Shown: positions 47,569 to 61,032 of the stretch, piece by piece
How positions within the stretch are numbered: the first letter of the stretch is position 1
How the letters are laid out: every line of letters starts with the position of its first letter
NCBI GenBank assembly: GCA_947561395.2
Contig: OX387182.1
Location: 49,531,949 to 49,595,948 of the forward strand
DNA: 64,000 nt
Source: Buxus sempervirens
Lineage: Eukaryota > Streptophyta > Magnoliopsida > Buxales > Buxaceae
Direction: 5' to 3'
Notes under the pieces: model-generated
Seen by the model: the letters and a program-made list of their open reading frames with translations, nothing else
What the model was told of the DNA's origin: nothing
The model's database searches: none
Translations under genes and position numbers: made by a program

Positions 47569-48821
47569 TTCCCAATACTCAACTTTTGACTTCTCTTTAC
47601 TTCACCTGGAATCAGATCCCTGCAAGAAGATTGAAAAGAGTAGATTCCAACAATGGCAATTACCCAAATCATATTAATATGATATACATACTTTATATAT
47701 ATTTCTAAAAATATTTATTTTAATAAATATTAATATACTATTGGCATTTTATTTATTAAAAACTACTATGTATAAAGTTTATGCCTACACTTTATATGGT
47801 GGGTACATAGTTAGGATTACTTTGAATAAGTTAATTTGAACAATCTTAACCCATTCAATAGATAGATAAGATGCTTAGTTATATCATTTCTAATTTCTCT
47901 ATTACTTTAAGAATAAAAAGACTAATAATAAAAAAATAATTTACCTTATAATTATTAAACATTCAGTTTGCTTCAATATCTTAATTAAGTATTGTGCTAA
48001 AGGTAAACAAAAATCAAACAAAGTTAGATAAGAGTTAAAACTAATTCATTAAAAAAAAGCAAAATTAAACAAATAGTTAGATTGAGAGAGAGTGAATATG
48101 ACTTTTATAAAATTTTATTTACTTAATTTACCTATTTAATCAAGAAAATACATATTATAGAGGTATACGAAGTGTAATCTATGGGGTGGTGGTGGTGAAT
48201 GCTATAAGAGTAACAATTATCTTAAGCAATATATTTATAAATTTGAATCATGTTATTAATTTGTTCAGATCATTTAAAATATAAAATGTGTGACAAACTG
48301 TTCATAACAATCTCATTATGCTCTAGAATGAGAAAACAGTATTCTATTATTTTTTCAAGCTAATATTGAAAAAATAATTATTAAAGTTTATATTATTAAA
48401 TCATTAAAATTGTTAATTAATTATTACAATAACACATTTAAAATAATTAAGAAAGAATTGAAATCCATTCAAATATATATTAAATATAAATTAATTAATC
48501 CTATAAAAAATGTTAGAATGAAAGTGACTTCACTAAAAATGTATTAAATATAATAATCATTTTAAATTATTAAGATACATCAAAGATCCATTTTTCATGC
48601 ATTGTATTTTATTTTCTTAAGTCTTATGTTAAATATATCAGTTATTTTAACAACTAATATATTTTAAATAATTAAAATAAATATTCTCACAATTATTAAT
48701 ATATTAATAAAATATATTTATTGTATTAATATATTATAATTATATACTATATTACTATATTTCTTATATATGTTAAGTATTTAATATATTTCATTAATTA
48801 ACATAAGTATCTTTATAATTA
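47569..48821. other. very AT-rich intergenic DNA
   Basis: No gene or bounded element recognised; mostly A/T homopolymer and TTAATATA-like words. Confidence 0.4.
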
Positions 48822-49366
48822 GGGATATATATTTACAATTTACCCCCTGGAGGTGTTCAAGAAGTCCACTTTCCCCCTTTGAGGTTTCTAGAATACCAGT
48901 TTACCACCTTGAGGTTTTCTATACAAAACAATCTCTTCGTTATAAACTTTTGACTGTTAAAATCATAACTAAGAAATGTTAATTGACAAATTTACCCATG
49001 TTAAAAGTACATTTAAAAGTAAAAATGATTTATTAGGCATTGAGTACCAAAAATATCCCCAAGGTAGATGTGAACCTAGTTTGGTTTTTTCATTTGAACT
49101 GATATTGTAAACATTGAATCAATACACTAAATGGTAATCTTTGTATTTAATTTTAAATAATCAAAATAAGAGGGACAAAATTGTCAATATATGGTTTATG
49201 TCTTTCCACTGTATCAATACGTACTATTAAATTTTTGCAATTAGAATTTTAGAAGTGGGAGACTATTACACGCAAAAAACTTTAAGACAGTAAATTGGTA
49301 TTTCAAAAACCTCAATGGGAAAGTGGGGATTGTAGAAAACTCAAAGGGGCAAACATTAAATATCCC
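48822..49366. mobile_element. MULE-type MITE (545 bp)
   Basis: Ends GGGATATATATTTACAATTT and (reversed) GGGATATTTAATGTTTGCCC are inverted repeats leading into CCCC(C/T)T-GAGG-T words. Flanks 48813-48821 and 49367-49375 are identical (TTATAATTA), a perfect 9 bp duplication. The interior is non-coding. Confidence 0.8.
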
Positions 49367-49375
49367 TTATAATTA

Positions 49376-50098
49376 TTAGTATATTTTAATATATTATTTG
49401 ATTAATTTTATTATTGTGTTATGATCCTGTGTACTTTGAGATAATGGAACACATTATTGTAGGTCTTTTCTTTGTTTGAATTTAGTAGGATTTTATTAGT
49501 AATTCTAATTATTAAAATTCTTTTGGTTTGATAGGTGTTGGGGAAGTCTGCCCAAGTTGGCTAATTAAATCACTCACCCAATAAAAAAAAAGGTACTTTT
49601 GAAAGTAAAGATTCTAGAAAAGGATAATTTAGGTATATGAAAATAAGTAACTTTAGGTAGTTCATGCTTTTAATAGTAGCATAGAATATATTACTAATTT
49701 ATTTTATAATTTTTGGTGATACTTTTTTTGGGAGCTTAATTTACTGAAATATAAGTATGAAAAAACTGTAAATATATATAACTATAAATATTTCAGTATT
49801 TTTCTAATAAAATTATAAAAATTAAAAAGCTACAAAAACTGGACTTAACTGGGTTGGGCTTGAGCTTCTATTTTTATTTTAGGGCCAGGCTTGGGTTTAA
49901 GCGTGCGGTCCTGAAAACCAAGATAGGCGGGGCTTTGGCGAAAGCACAAGGGCTCTTATATTTTCTGTTAGCATCCTAATTTTGCACTAAAATTGTCAGA
50001 ATAAAACTATGTATAAATCAAACATCAGAAAAAACTCAAAAAGTAAGGAAAATAGAATGATAATTTTGTAGTGATAATTTCTCAAATAACTCCATTTC
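49376..50098. other. intergenic DNA downstream of the transporter gene
   Basis: AT-rich, no gene; the right part is the probable 3'UTR of the NPF gene on the minus strand. Confidence 0.4.
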
Positions 50099-53000
50099 TC
50101 ATTTCTTGTTATGTTGTACTCCTCCATCCTCTCCATTGACATCATTTGGAAGCCTAGATGGGATGTTCCTCTTGGCAAGCTCTAGGTCTACATCCTGGGA
50201 GAGTTCATTCCCCAGCTTTAATGAGCTTTGAGATTTATCTACTTCTAAGGGCTTATATTTATAAAACCAAGCACATATCACATAATAGATGAGGTTCAGC
50301 ACTTGAAGTCCTGTAACAAGCCAATAGTAGTTTTCCAATCTTCCCTTGTTAATGTTCCTATCAGGAAGCCAATTCCCCTTCTTGCCAGAATATTTGTGCA
50401 CCATTGAAACCAAAAAAGTACTCAAGTAATTCCCGGCCGATATCGATATCCAGTAGAATGCAATTGCAGTGCTTCTCATGCTCTCCGGTGACTGATCATA
50501 GAGGAATTCCATGTGGCCTACAGCCATGAAAGCCTCAGCAAGCCCATGAAGGCTATATTGAGGAACCAACCAGAACACACTAATGGGGATGATAGCCTGA
50601 GGCCTATCCAGCAAGTTGTGATTGGATGCTTCTGCTTTCCTTCTGATCTCAACAAGTGCTGCAACCACAGTGGAAAGAATGTTCACCATGAAGCCTATGC
50701 CCATTCTTTGTAGGTATGTGATTCCAGAAGGTTTACCGGTGAAGCGACGAACGACAGGGACAAATATGCGCTCATATGCGACGAGTCCAATGAGCATGGC
50801 AAGATTGTTAAAGATAGACATCGTTGCAGGTGGGATTTGGAAGGAAGGGGAGAGGTGGCGGTCCATGGTGCGAGCTTGTTGAATGGCAAATGTGTTTTGA
50901 TGTGATGATGCAGTGACGAGTAGTATTGAAGAGGCCCAGATAGGGAACACTCGGATAACAGACTTTAGCTCTTCAACTCGATGAACAGTGGAGATCTTCC
51001 ATAGATTGGGTGGGTTTGCATCCATCGTCTCGCTTTCAGTTAGGATTGCAGCTCGATCAAAAAACCTAGTTAACATTCTCACAAGGGGGATCCAAAAAAT
51101 CGGATCACATATTTTATAAGATTGATCTTAAGGGTAAATAATTTGCAATGAAACTTATGCTTACTTGAGTTGATTGGTGTGGAGAAGCTTCCCATCTAAA
51201 GATATTGCAGCATCAAGTTCTTTGTTTTGGTATAAGAGATCGGGATTATCTGGTCTACTTGCATTCCTCTTCTTGATCGCGGCGACAATGACTTGGGTAA
51301 GCCTAATCAAGGGGCTACCTGCTGGTTTGAGCTTCTTATAGAGAGGGTAACCTATCAAAAAGACCACAATAGACACAGCCATGGCCATGGTTGGAATCCC
51401 CAGACCCCAACCCCAACCTACATTGTCTTGGATATAAACCACCACAGTTAAGGCCATTAGTACTGCCACTCCCATGCTGAAGTAGTACCAATTGAAGAAG
51501 TTCCAGCTTCTGTTCTCCTGTTTCGATCGAGACATATCGAATTGGTCAGCTCCAAAAGTAACCACGCAAGGCCGGATTCCGCCGGAGCCAAGGGATGAGA
51601 AGAGGAGTGAGAGATAGAGGACAGATAACTGCCATGGTGAGGCTTCTTGGCAATTCTCTTGAGTTGGGCATGGATGAGGCCTAAGCACTGGGAGGAGAGC
51701 AGATATGGTGATGCAGATCAATCCCTGTGGTTGGTAATTAATGATCACAGTAACAACAATTCAACCATATTACAAGCTGATTCAGAAAAAAGAAATTAGT
51801 TTCATACATGTTTTAGTATGAATCAATGAAGAAGTCAAGTGAACCCATCAAAAGCATGATTAATTAGCAACAGTTTGGGGGATAATCCAACAAGAGAAAG
51901 CATGAAGAGCTTGAAGGAGAGGTGTTCAGAAGTACCAGCTCATAGATGATAGAGGCTACAGTAATGGTCCAAAAGCGGCCGGCGAAAGAGTCTGCAATCA
52001 GGGCACCGATTAATGGTGTTAAGCTCGCGGTTCCGGCAAAGTTGGTGAGGGTGTTGGAGGCCTGAACCAGTGGCATGTTTAGTTCTTTTGTGAGGTACGT
52101 GATCATATTTGCATGAAAACCAGTAGCAGCGAATCTATCACATATTTCATTTGCTGCAACACAAAAATATTGGAGCTCATAATATAATTCTTGTATTAGT
52201 AGTTACAGCAACTGATTTTCCAAGGCTCAGTAACAAAGGCAACTTGGGTCCAGCCCAATTTTTATTGTGGGCTTGGGCTTTGTGCTTATAACTGCAGCTG
52301 AAATTTGACAACTTGGGTCCAAACCCAATTCCCAATATATATGATCAGACCAGGCCAACTAGTTAAACGAGAGTTGAATCACCAACCAGATATCTCAACA
52401 GTTCATGTTAATTTGAACCTTAATTTTATTTAAAGCCATTGCAAACCTAATCAAACCGGTTTGAGCGAGGAAAAAACCAACAAAGAATCAGATTAAACAG
52501 AAAGTTTTTCCAAAATCGAACCACTAGTTGAACCGGGCCACCCAGTTCACAATTCAACCATGGTTTAGATTTTAAAACATTGATAATTCATATTACCTTT
52601 ATCATGTATATGTGTAATTAATGATTTAATGTAAAATAAATTAATAGTGTACCCTAATATAGCCTCCTACTTTTGAGTATTGATTGTATTGCAGGGGTAA
52701 GTTGGGCCCTATTTAATTTGCATTTATTGCATTCTAAAGTGAATCTAATAATACAAATAGTAAAAGAAAAGTTAATTAATATAAGCAAAATTTATATAAC
52801 AATAAAATATGATATATATATCATCAATAGATTTAAATCTGTTAAGACCATGACAATAAATTAATTTACAGTTTGCTTTAGTTCTCTTGCTTACCCGATT
52901 TCTTTTCTGTTTTCTTTACTTTGATATTCAGGATTATATTAAATTTATTAATCTGGGGAGCTAAAATTCATAAATAAATTACTTATTAGAGGGGACCTGA

Positions 53001-53431
53001 ATGTTAATAAAAGCTCTGGTAGATTAGAATATATATATAAAAAAAAAGGAGCTTTAATTTCTTTTATTTTTTAAAGCAAAATGACATTTTTTCCTTTTAA
53101 GTTTGAACATATTTCCTCAATCTTCAAAACATTCAAAACAACTTTCACAAAGAAGGTAGGAAGAGCAAATCATTCTATATTTTTTCCATTCTGATTCCAA
53201 TCCTGAAATATTCTTTTTCATCTTTTTTCCACTTTCTTCCTTCCCTTTCCATATGGAAATATATATCCATCTAAAACATCTCAACTGAGCAGAGAATTTA
53301 TTTTTTTTTGAAGGAAAAAAAAGACATTGAGAGAGAGGGCTGAACTCACCAAAGATAAAGGGCACTGTTTTGAGGCCTCCAAGCTTCTTGTGCTCATCTC
53401 CTTTCTTCTTCTCATCTTCAGATTGAGCCAT
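50099..53431 (-). CDS. NPF3.1: NRT1/PTR family transporter, NPF3.1-like, four exons
   Basis: Minus-strand exons 53431-53350, 52153-51936, 51724-51165 and 51065-50099 join at GT-AG sites into exactly 609 codons including the stop (608 residues), normal for the family. The start chosen is the ATG of MAQSEDEKKK; upstream in-frame sequence lacks an ATG. ANEICDRFA (28-36) corresponds to the family's E-x-x-E-[RK] proton-coupling motif, here E-I-C-D-R. GSGGIRPCVVTFGADQFD and FNWYYFSMG are PTR2 signatures; the long hydrophilic loop precedes STVHRVEELKSVIR; FYWISISAGNYLS lies in the late helices. About 12 membrane helices are expected. Closest by eye to NPF3.1, reported to move nitrite/nitrate and gibberellin; actual substrate is not predictable. 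Intron 1 (1.2 kb) contains transposon-like AACCGG debris. Confidence 0.9.
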
Positions 53432-54419
53432 CTTCTTCTTCTTCCCTGCAAACTCCAACCTGCAGGTTGTAATGTTAAATGGAGAATATCATTATCAGAC
53501 ACATGGGCAGTACAGCACTTGGTAATTGTCAGATATATTAAGTGGGTATCTCACCATCCCAAAAAAGAAAAAAAAAATTTAAAGTGGGTATGAAAGGGTA
53601 GGTGGCTCTCCACCAACAGAGACTGCAATGGCATGTGAGGACTGTACAGTTGTCCCATGCATATTGATCAACACATGCCCACTTAGGGAATGGGTAGACT
53701 ATCAATTATAGAGGCCCCTTTAGTTTATTGTATCTTATCATGAACTCAAAAAATTCCTTGCTGCTTTGGGAATTTTAAATTAATCTTGATTATATACAAG
53801 ATGACAAACACATTTATGTAAATGTGTTTTAAAACCATTTTGTTACTTTCGATGCATCACCATGGAATTCATGGTGGCTTCAGCATGCAGCCACCAGCTC
53901 TCACCATCTCTCTTGGTGCTGTCAGGGATGGTTGATGTTTTGTGCAGACCTGCGGGGACCAGCGCAGATTGACCAGTCTGCTTCGGGAAAGGATTAACGG
54001 CTAAATGAATACAACAAAAGCGTCACGCCCAGTGGGCCGGCTTGAACTGGTGTAGCACCCAGGCTGTAGATCATGTTTGGGTGCAACTTGGTTCCTTTTT
54101 ACAATCTTGTTTCTGTATCTTTATCTATTAAAAACCATGTTCCTTTTATTTTTTCTATGTTTCATATTTACATTAAAATATTTTTTAAACATAATATTAA
54201 CATATTTTTCATATTTATGTTGACATATATTTCTTATGGGCCATATTTATTTGTTAAAACATATTTTTCTATATGTTTAGCGGGAACATGTTTTTTTTGT
54301 TCTTTTCGTATGTTTTTTTTTTCTATTAAATATATCTTATTCATATATCTTTATTTTAATCTTATTTTCTATATAGCCGATTTTTTTAATAACACATTTT
54401 TTTTAAGTAATATATCTTG
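53432..54419. other. upstream region of the transporter gene and intergenic DNA
   Basis: Promoter side of the NPF gene; no clear TATA box. A GC-richer stretch at 53880-54060 is unassigned, then T-rich DNA. No other gene seen. Confidence 0.4.
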
Positions 54420-54762
54420 TTAAAAACCATGTTTCCATTAGATAACAAACTCCTTCTAATTAACTTCTAGAGAGGAAATGTGGAGAAAAGAGAAAGTGGG
54501 ATGTTTTTTCTACCTATTTTTAATAAAATATTTTTTAAAAATAACATATATGTTGTTTCTTGTTTTATCTTATTTCTTATATAGCTATAGGATGTTTCTT
54601 TAATATATGTATATTTTTTTAAATCACATAAACCTTGTTCCCATATCTTTATCCATTGAAAAAAATGTTTCCTATCAAATAAAAAATTCTTTCAAATGAA
54701 TTCCTAAAGAGGACACGTGGAAGCAAGAGAAAGTGTGAAGCTTCTTACCTATTTATTTCAGT
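54420..54762 (+). repeat. two diverged direct copies of a ~110 bp segment
   Basis: About 54420-54530 and 54645-54762 share AACAAACTCCTT-like, CTAGAGAGGA-like and GCAAGAGAAAGTG-like words in the same order, separated by T-rich DNA. Confidence 0.5.
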
Positions 54763-57700
54763 AACATATTTTTTTTACTTCTGTTCCTGTAGAAACACAA
54801 CTATTGTGGCCTCTTTGGCATCTCAACTTGCCCTCTTCCTGTAAAGCATCTGAGTAACCTCTTGTAGCTAAGAAGCTTAGTAATGCACCTGCACACTCTT
54901 GGCTGATATGATATCCTGAAACCATAAAAGTTCTTCTGCAGCAAACCTTTCATGTCTTACAAACTACTTCCAAGTTACCTTCTGAGCCATAAAGCTCTGT
55001 GGTCTTTATTTGGGAAGCTGGAGGGCTGATAGACCTGCAATGCATTTCATACACATTGAAGAATGAAATTTGGTCAACTTCATGAATCAATTGAAGCATG
55101 GTGACAGTGTATAGACTCACACAAGGGTTAAAAGTAGGGTATGTCTCTCCGAGCTACGTGTGACTCCAACATCTCCTTTTATCGACAAAAGGGGCACTGG
55201 TCTGCCTCAAACCCATAGTTACCATGGAGGCTTTATCTGGAACGAAAAAGAAGAATGGCGATGAATGTCAACAAACAAGTATATCAGATACCAGAGAAAA
55301 AACATTAAAATATCACATGAAACACTAAATAAATAAAGAATGAATGATCATACGTAAACAGATATACTTTGAGTGCATAATAACAAAATTTTCCACATTC
55401 AATCTCGTTTAAATGCAAGTTTTGTACAATAACTTGGATGTTTAGAAGAACGGAGAATGAGAATATAAAACAGGGATCAAACAGAGATGCAAGCAAACAT
55501 TCATGTCATAAAGAAAATCAACCAAGAAGACCATTTATAAAATATTACTAAACCTACTATCAAGAATGTTGTAATGTATTGGGATGATTCAAAGGGGGTG
55601 CCAATTAAGAGTTCAATCAGTGAAAAGAATGATCACCAAGCAAACATTGTTATTTTACATGAGGATGATGAGATTAAATATTCCAATCAATTCTAAGGAA
55701 GAGAACATATGACTGTATGCCCACAATGTAGTTACCAAGGAAAAGAGCTTTTTCAGGTAACAGAGCCAGTTTTATCATTTCATGCTTGAGCAAGCAATAA
55801 TTTTTCAATCTATACTGTAAAGAAAGTATAAAATGTGAGAAAAGGGACAAGCCCCAAAATAGAAGCAGTAAAGAAGAGAGCTGGCTAAATGAAAACTAAA
55901 CTGTTGAAGCAGAAGAAAAGACGCTCCAATGATTTACACTTTACAGCCACATTGTAATTGATCCAATGAAAATCTGTCAACATCTTGACAAACATTCTGA
56001 TCACTTTCCACTGTTCAAAATCCTTCTGTCCCTTCCTTTCTAATGGCTCCCAAAGATTGCAAAGGGGGACCAACTGCACGGGATGGATATTAATTCTCCT
56101 CTTAGACATCAGTGATAATCACAAAATCTCTGAAGCAAACAGTAATATAGAAGCAGTTGACTAAGTCTTCGCATGTTTTGGTGCGAATTAATAATGGACC
56201 ACCTCTTTGATTAAAGATGTTGTTCAGAGCTGTTATCAAAATGAAGAAAGTACATTTTCACAAACATGTGTCAATTAAATAGAATTTCCTGGGAAAGGAT
56301 TTTTCTTTTCATCAACCAAATATCTGCAGAACTTTCATTTTCTATTTCAGATCTATCTATTCTTGTATGTTCCAGTCATCTAGAATGCCAATAGAGTGAT
56401 AAATATGATCTCTGTCGAAACTATATAGAATGGAAGTGAATGCAGCTGTAAAGTTTGTTATCCACATCACTTTGAGGATTACTTCAATGTGAACCAAGAG
56501 ATTAAAAGGAAAGATAAATGGAAAAAAGCAAAATAGTAAAGTAGGAATGCCATCCTGATTTTACCAAAGAATGTTGATCTTTTAAAAGCTAGTAAAATGT
56601 GATGCTGTAACCTATATGAAATAAATTTCCAACTGATGCTGCCTCTGGAAAGAAATTAATATGAGATAGAATATATTGGAAAGGGCCCGCAATTTACCAG
56701 ATCAAGGGCTTAGCATAAAATAAATTTTTTTTTACTAATCAAGTAAAGAACCCCTAGCTTCATTCCCAAAAAGATGAACACAAGAAGTTCAATTGCAAAT
56801 AAATACAGCATACTGATGAAAGAAATGATAAAGCAACATTAAAAAAAAATTTATTCATAGAGCTAGCAGAAGATAACAAACATCAATCAAGTAAAGCTTA
56901 AGAGTACCTAAACTTAAGACAAATAAACAAATAAAATGCATGCGGTCGAAAGGTTTACAATGATGGTTTTCAAATCAGGGAGGACAAACCATCGTACCAA
57001 CTCATAAAGAAGATTTCTTCACTAGAAAGTTGGACAAAGTTTCAGTACACCAAAGCAGGTCCTTTTCATTCCAAGTGACTGGCATCAAGCAGGTTCTGGA
57101 AAAAAATTTACAATCTTCCACCAGTTCTATCAGTAAACCTCACTGCATTAACATCCCCTTTTTTTGGTCATTTCGAACCATATTACAAGGAATACCAGTT
57201 AGGTATACAGATTTACAATGTTCCACCAGTTCTATCAGTGAAACTATACTTTATGAAGTTTGGTTGCAATAGCATCCCCATATTTTATCATTTCCAAACA
57301 TATTACAAGGAATACAAAGACATCAAGGTCTGAAGACTAATCATAATGGTTGTGATAATAGCATCCCCCATATTTTATCATTTCCAATCATATTAAAAGG
57401 AATACCAAGACATCAAGATCTGAAGACTAATCATAATGTTCGTGATGTGTGACCAAATCTCTATATCCTGTTGATAACTAATTGACTTATGTTGTTTGCA
57501 AGTTTTTGTAGTGAAGCATAGGAAGTTGATAATAACTTCAATGATTCAAGATGTATACTGGCCAACCAAGATTATATTGCTTCAACATATAGTAAATTTG
57601 TAAACTGAATGCCTCATGGAAAGCTGTCACTCTGCTCAAATGGTCATTGACCAAGACTAACCTGGAGACCTTAGGAGATTCCAATTTTCAAATATCAGAA

Positions 57701-58665
57701 CATGAAAAATTCATTTCATGGAGGATAACAAATGATAAAATCAGCAGATAATTATTCTTCAATTTGAGCAATAATTAGGGAAAATAGTGTAAATTTAATA
57801 CAAATCAGAGCTTTTTCAGTAATAGGTACAACAAAATTCATCCACAATGAAGGCATAACCCTTTAAAAGCTTTGTGATTCCATTTCTATCTTAGAGATAT
57901 ATCAGATAGATAGATAAAGATCACCAAGGAAAAGATGAATAGGAATATCTACATTATGGCCAAGGATAGATGAAATTCATCGAAGGAGAATTTTGTGAGA
58001 ACAAGATCTGTGAATTTCATAAACAAGTTTAACTTCCTACCTTTTGAAAAGGATGACAGCCAAGACGAGCTTGATTAGTGTAATTGCTGCTTCCAGCATA
58101 TAAACTGGGACCTGCATCACAATATTTATTTAGGGCGGGGGCGGGGGGGGCGCGCGCGGGGGCGGGGGTGTTGGGTGTGGGTGCACAATGTAAGATATTT
58201 ATATTGATGAATAATATCAGGTGGAATAAAACAATTTTGCTATTCAATTCTCGACATTCTGCGAAGAAATATGCACTTGGAACCTGTGCAATAATACCAT
58301 GGATAGATTCACACAAAAGAGAAGCATACTGTACACAGCTATTGACACATAACTGAAGGTACAGAGACTGAAGGACAAAGGAAACAAAGAGATCTAATTT
58401 GGTGACAAAGATTTGAATTAATTAACAGAAATATTAGAAGACCAATGTCAAGGGAGTTATTATACGTATAGTAAGATCAACGTCAAGCGAATTATTAAAA
58501 GATTACACATCTCCAACTGTCCAATTAATCTCTATTTGAGCCTTACGGTCACAGGGAGAATGCAAAATAAGGAAGAAAACAATATATTAAATTCAAACAT
58601 CCAAAAGCAAAAGAAAAAACAAAAAACAAGCTAAAAGTAAAACATATAACTTAATACAATCTTTT
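54763..58665. other. intergenic DNA downstream of SEC15A
   Basis: No supported gene on either strand. The part nearest 58665 is the SEC15A 3'UTR. A GC-only stretch of GGGGGCGGGG and GCGCGCG words lies at 58133-58170. Local tandem copies occur at 57084-57440 (separate entry). Short frames such as the minus-strand one at 55885-56109 lack family resemblance. Confidence 0.4.
57084..57440 (+). repeat. ~120 bp tandem duplication, about three copies
   Basis: Three successive blocks share TTCCACCAGTTCTATCAGT, CATATTACAAGGAATACCA-like and, in the last two, GTCTGAAGACTAATCATAAT. The copies are diverged and non-coding. Confidence 0.7.
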
Positions 58666-61032
58666 TCAGTTGAAATCCTTTAGTCTTCTTTTCAATGTGT
58701 CCATGGACTTCTTTCGAGCATTTTGCTTCGTATTACGGCTAGAAATTCCAAATAGCCTATCAGGGGATTCTTTAAACTTCTCACATATGATGGCCACCTT
58801 CTTATGGTCCAAACTGTTGTAATTTTTCTCCCTTATTACAGGATTCATGAAGTTCTCTGGCTGGCTACTCAACAGAAGGTTGATCAATTGTCGAGCTTCC
58901 AACAAGCAGTCCCTTAGGCTACCTTCCTTGTATGTCTCATCCAAATAAGTGCTGTGAAACCTGTCATCTGCAAAGGACTCTAACATCTTCAGGTCAAGGT
59001 CAATGCCCATGATTGCATTAACATTGAACCTCTTCACACTGTCACTTAAAAGAGCTGCCACAATTGTGTTGGATATGTGCTCAAAAGCTCCACTTCCAAC
59101 CTTGTATAAGGCATCCAAAGGTAAAATTTGTTGAGCTGTGGACATAATGGTGTCAAGGTAGATTACCACCTCATTCATGTAGTCATTTGCATTTTGTGGG
59201 ATCTCCTCTGATATCCAATTGATTGTGTCTGTGAGCGCCATAAATTCATCCAGCTTAGTGTTCATGAGGTTCAACAAAGCATGATAAGCTGCATCCCTTG
59301 ATGTCTTCAGAACTGATTTGGCATTTAAACTAGTATGGGGTCTCTCCATTGACCGTATTGGGATCCCAGAATGCTGGGCTGCCTGTCGAAGAAAGAGATC
59401 ACAAGCTTGCTCAAGAACAGCTATGTTGGCAGCAATCTGCATTGCTTGAGACACACCAGTTGTGCGACTGCGTATTGCTTCAAGAAGAGCCTCGTTCAAC
59501 ACATCAATTAACAGCCTGTCCAGGTATTTCTTTACAATATCATAGAAATTTATGCGGCCCCCATAAGATAAGTAACTGACAGAATCCCCGATGAATGATC
59601 GGACAATACGGCAGGCATCAGGCACCATGGAGGAGAAGGGTGCAACATATGGGAAGGCTGGCATTATGTCTGAGGTCTGGAGATTGAATGAAATAACATT
59701 CATATTATACTCGTACTCCTTCTTCATCACCATCTGTTCATAAGTGTCATTGGCAAGAACACTGGCCATCTGCTGTCGACACTCTTCTAAGAGGAGCGCG
59801 TGATATTTGTCTCTACTATTGTCAAGAACCTCAAGTAAAGGGCCCACCTGGTAACCGTATCGTTTGAGAGTGGCACCTAAAAGAGTGACATAGTCCTTGA
59901 CAAGAAGTAGATGGCTAGCAGTATCCATTCGAGAAAACTGTTCCTCCAACACAGATGTCATTTTAGCAACAGCAGTTTCCCAAATAGTCTCAACCTGATT
60001 AGATGATAATATTCCTCCAGCAGTCCTTAGAACCCGGTCCTCCACTATGAAGTACCCTGCGATCTGAGCAAAAAAGGTCTGATGGGATTCAAGAAATGGC
60101 TGTATTGATGATAGTTGCAAATCTGAATTCAGCTGCAATAACCGATTCTTATAGTAGTATTCCCGAAACTGATCTCGGATATCAAGGCAAGTGTGTATGT
60201 GGTATGCCCGATAGACAGGCGTGAGATTGAACTTTAGAATAGAATCTTCATTAATCTCATCAACATCTAAAGTGTATACAAAGTCCCCTAACCCTGAACG
60301 ACTCTGTTCCTCAGCTTCTCTTTGACGTGCTCGCATTTCTTCATCCCTCTGACGTGCAGATGAAGCCTGCCCAATTGCCATCTGTCCAATTTCCCTTGCT
60401 GTGGTCCTTATGTAGACCAGCCACTCATTGAACTCACCACACACTTTCTTCTCAATATGTGACTTTATTGTTGGTATTCGCTTTTCAATCACCTTTCCAA
60501 GTGTCTTAACAGGGATATTCTGCAGGTAATTTCTCTCTATCAGGTCCAATGTCTTCAGGGCAGGATAAAAATGACCTTCTGTTATGTGCTGGTTACATTT
60601 AACACAAAGATCCAAGATTTGAACACAGATTTTGGACATCTTTATAGCCTCAGTAACATTCTTCTTAATCGAATACGATTCAAGGAGTTCCTCAAGTTTT
60701 AACAGAAGAGAACTTCCTACCTCCTGGAGCCGGAAATTGTCACTTGAGAGCTCACCTTTGAGCTCTTCTGCATCAACCAAGACACCACGGAGCTCATCAA
60801 CAGCACGAATAAATTCCTCATAGTGGAGCTTGCAGAGCTCCTCAATTTCAACTTCTTTCTTCTTCACAAAATTCTTGAGCTGGTGCAGGAGGGCTTCAGG
60901 CCTTCCTGCTTCAAATGCAAGCCGTACAATTGGACCTAAATCCTCCCCATTCCCAATAGAAGTGGCAAGGACCAGGTCTTCCCCTACATCCCCATTCTCT
61001 GCCACAGTTCTCCTCTTTGGTTTCACATGCAT
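58666..61032 (-). CDS. SEC15A: exocyst complex component SEC15A
   Basis: One uninterrupted exon of 789 codons (788 residues), matching the ~790 residues of plant SEC15A. The start is the ATG of [15 protein letters not shown], which aligns with the family N-terminus; the frame extends 35 codons upstream, but that stretch runs through a splice acceptor (TTATACAG at about 61048) and is 5'UTR/intron. Residues ~60-290 are helical/coiled with [20 protein letters not shown] and [12 protein letters not shown]. The C-terminal half is the Sec15 domain, including [39 protein letters not shown] and [18 protein letters not shown]15 is the exocyst subunit that links secretory vesicles, through Rab GTPases and SEC10, to plasma-membrane tethering; in Arabidopsis SEC15A is important in pollen tubes. 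It resembles SEC15A rather than SEC15B. No defects seen. Confidence 0.96.
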   Translation of the reverse strand: MHVKPKRRTVAENGDVGEDLVLATSIGNGEDLGPIVRLAFEAGRPEALLHQLKNFVKKKEVEIEELCKLHYEEFIRAVDELRGVLVDAEELKGELSSDNFRLQEVGSSLLLKLEELLESYSIKKNVTEAIKMSKICVQILDLCVKCNQHITEGHFYPALKTLDLIERNYLQNIPVKTLGKVIEKRIPTIKSHIEKKVCGEFNEWLVYIRTTAREIGQMAIGQASSARQRDEEMRARQREAEEQSRSGLGDFVYTLDVDEINEDSILKFNLTPVYRAYHIHTCLDIRDQFREYYYKNRLLQLNSDLQLSSIQPFLESHQTFFAQIAGYFIVEDRVLRTAGGILSSNQVETIWETAVAKMTSVLEEQFSRMDTASHLLLVKDYVTLLGATLKRYGYQVGPLLEVLDNSRDKYHALLLEECRQQMASVLANDTYEQMVMKKEYEYNMNVISFNLQTSDIMPAFPYVAPFSSMVPDACRIVRSFIGDSVSYLSYGGRINFYDIVKKYLDRLLIDVLNEALLEAIRSRTTGVSQAMQIAANIAVLEQACDLFLRQAAQHSGIPIRSMERPHTSLNAKSVLKTSRDAAYHALLNLMNTKLDEFMALTDTINWISEEIPQNANDYMNEVVIYLDTIMSTAQQILPLDALYKVGSGAFEHISNTIVAALLSDSVKRFNVNAIMGIDLDLKMLESFADDRFHSTYLDETYKEGSLRDCLLEARQLINLLLSSQPENFMNPVIREKNYNSLDHKKVAIICEKFKESPDRLFGISSRNTKQNARKKSMDTLKRRLKDFN

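Noticed and set aside
53432..53458. Longer N-terminus for the NPF gene (EFAGKKKK upstream of MAQ)
   Set aside because: The upstream codon is TTG, not ATG; family alignment is satisfied by the MAQ start.
55885..56109. 74-codon minus-strand frame downstream of SEC15A
   Set aside because: No family resemblance, no splice partners; AT-rich chance frame.
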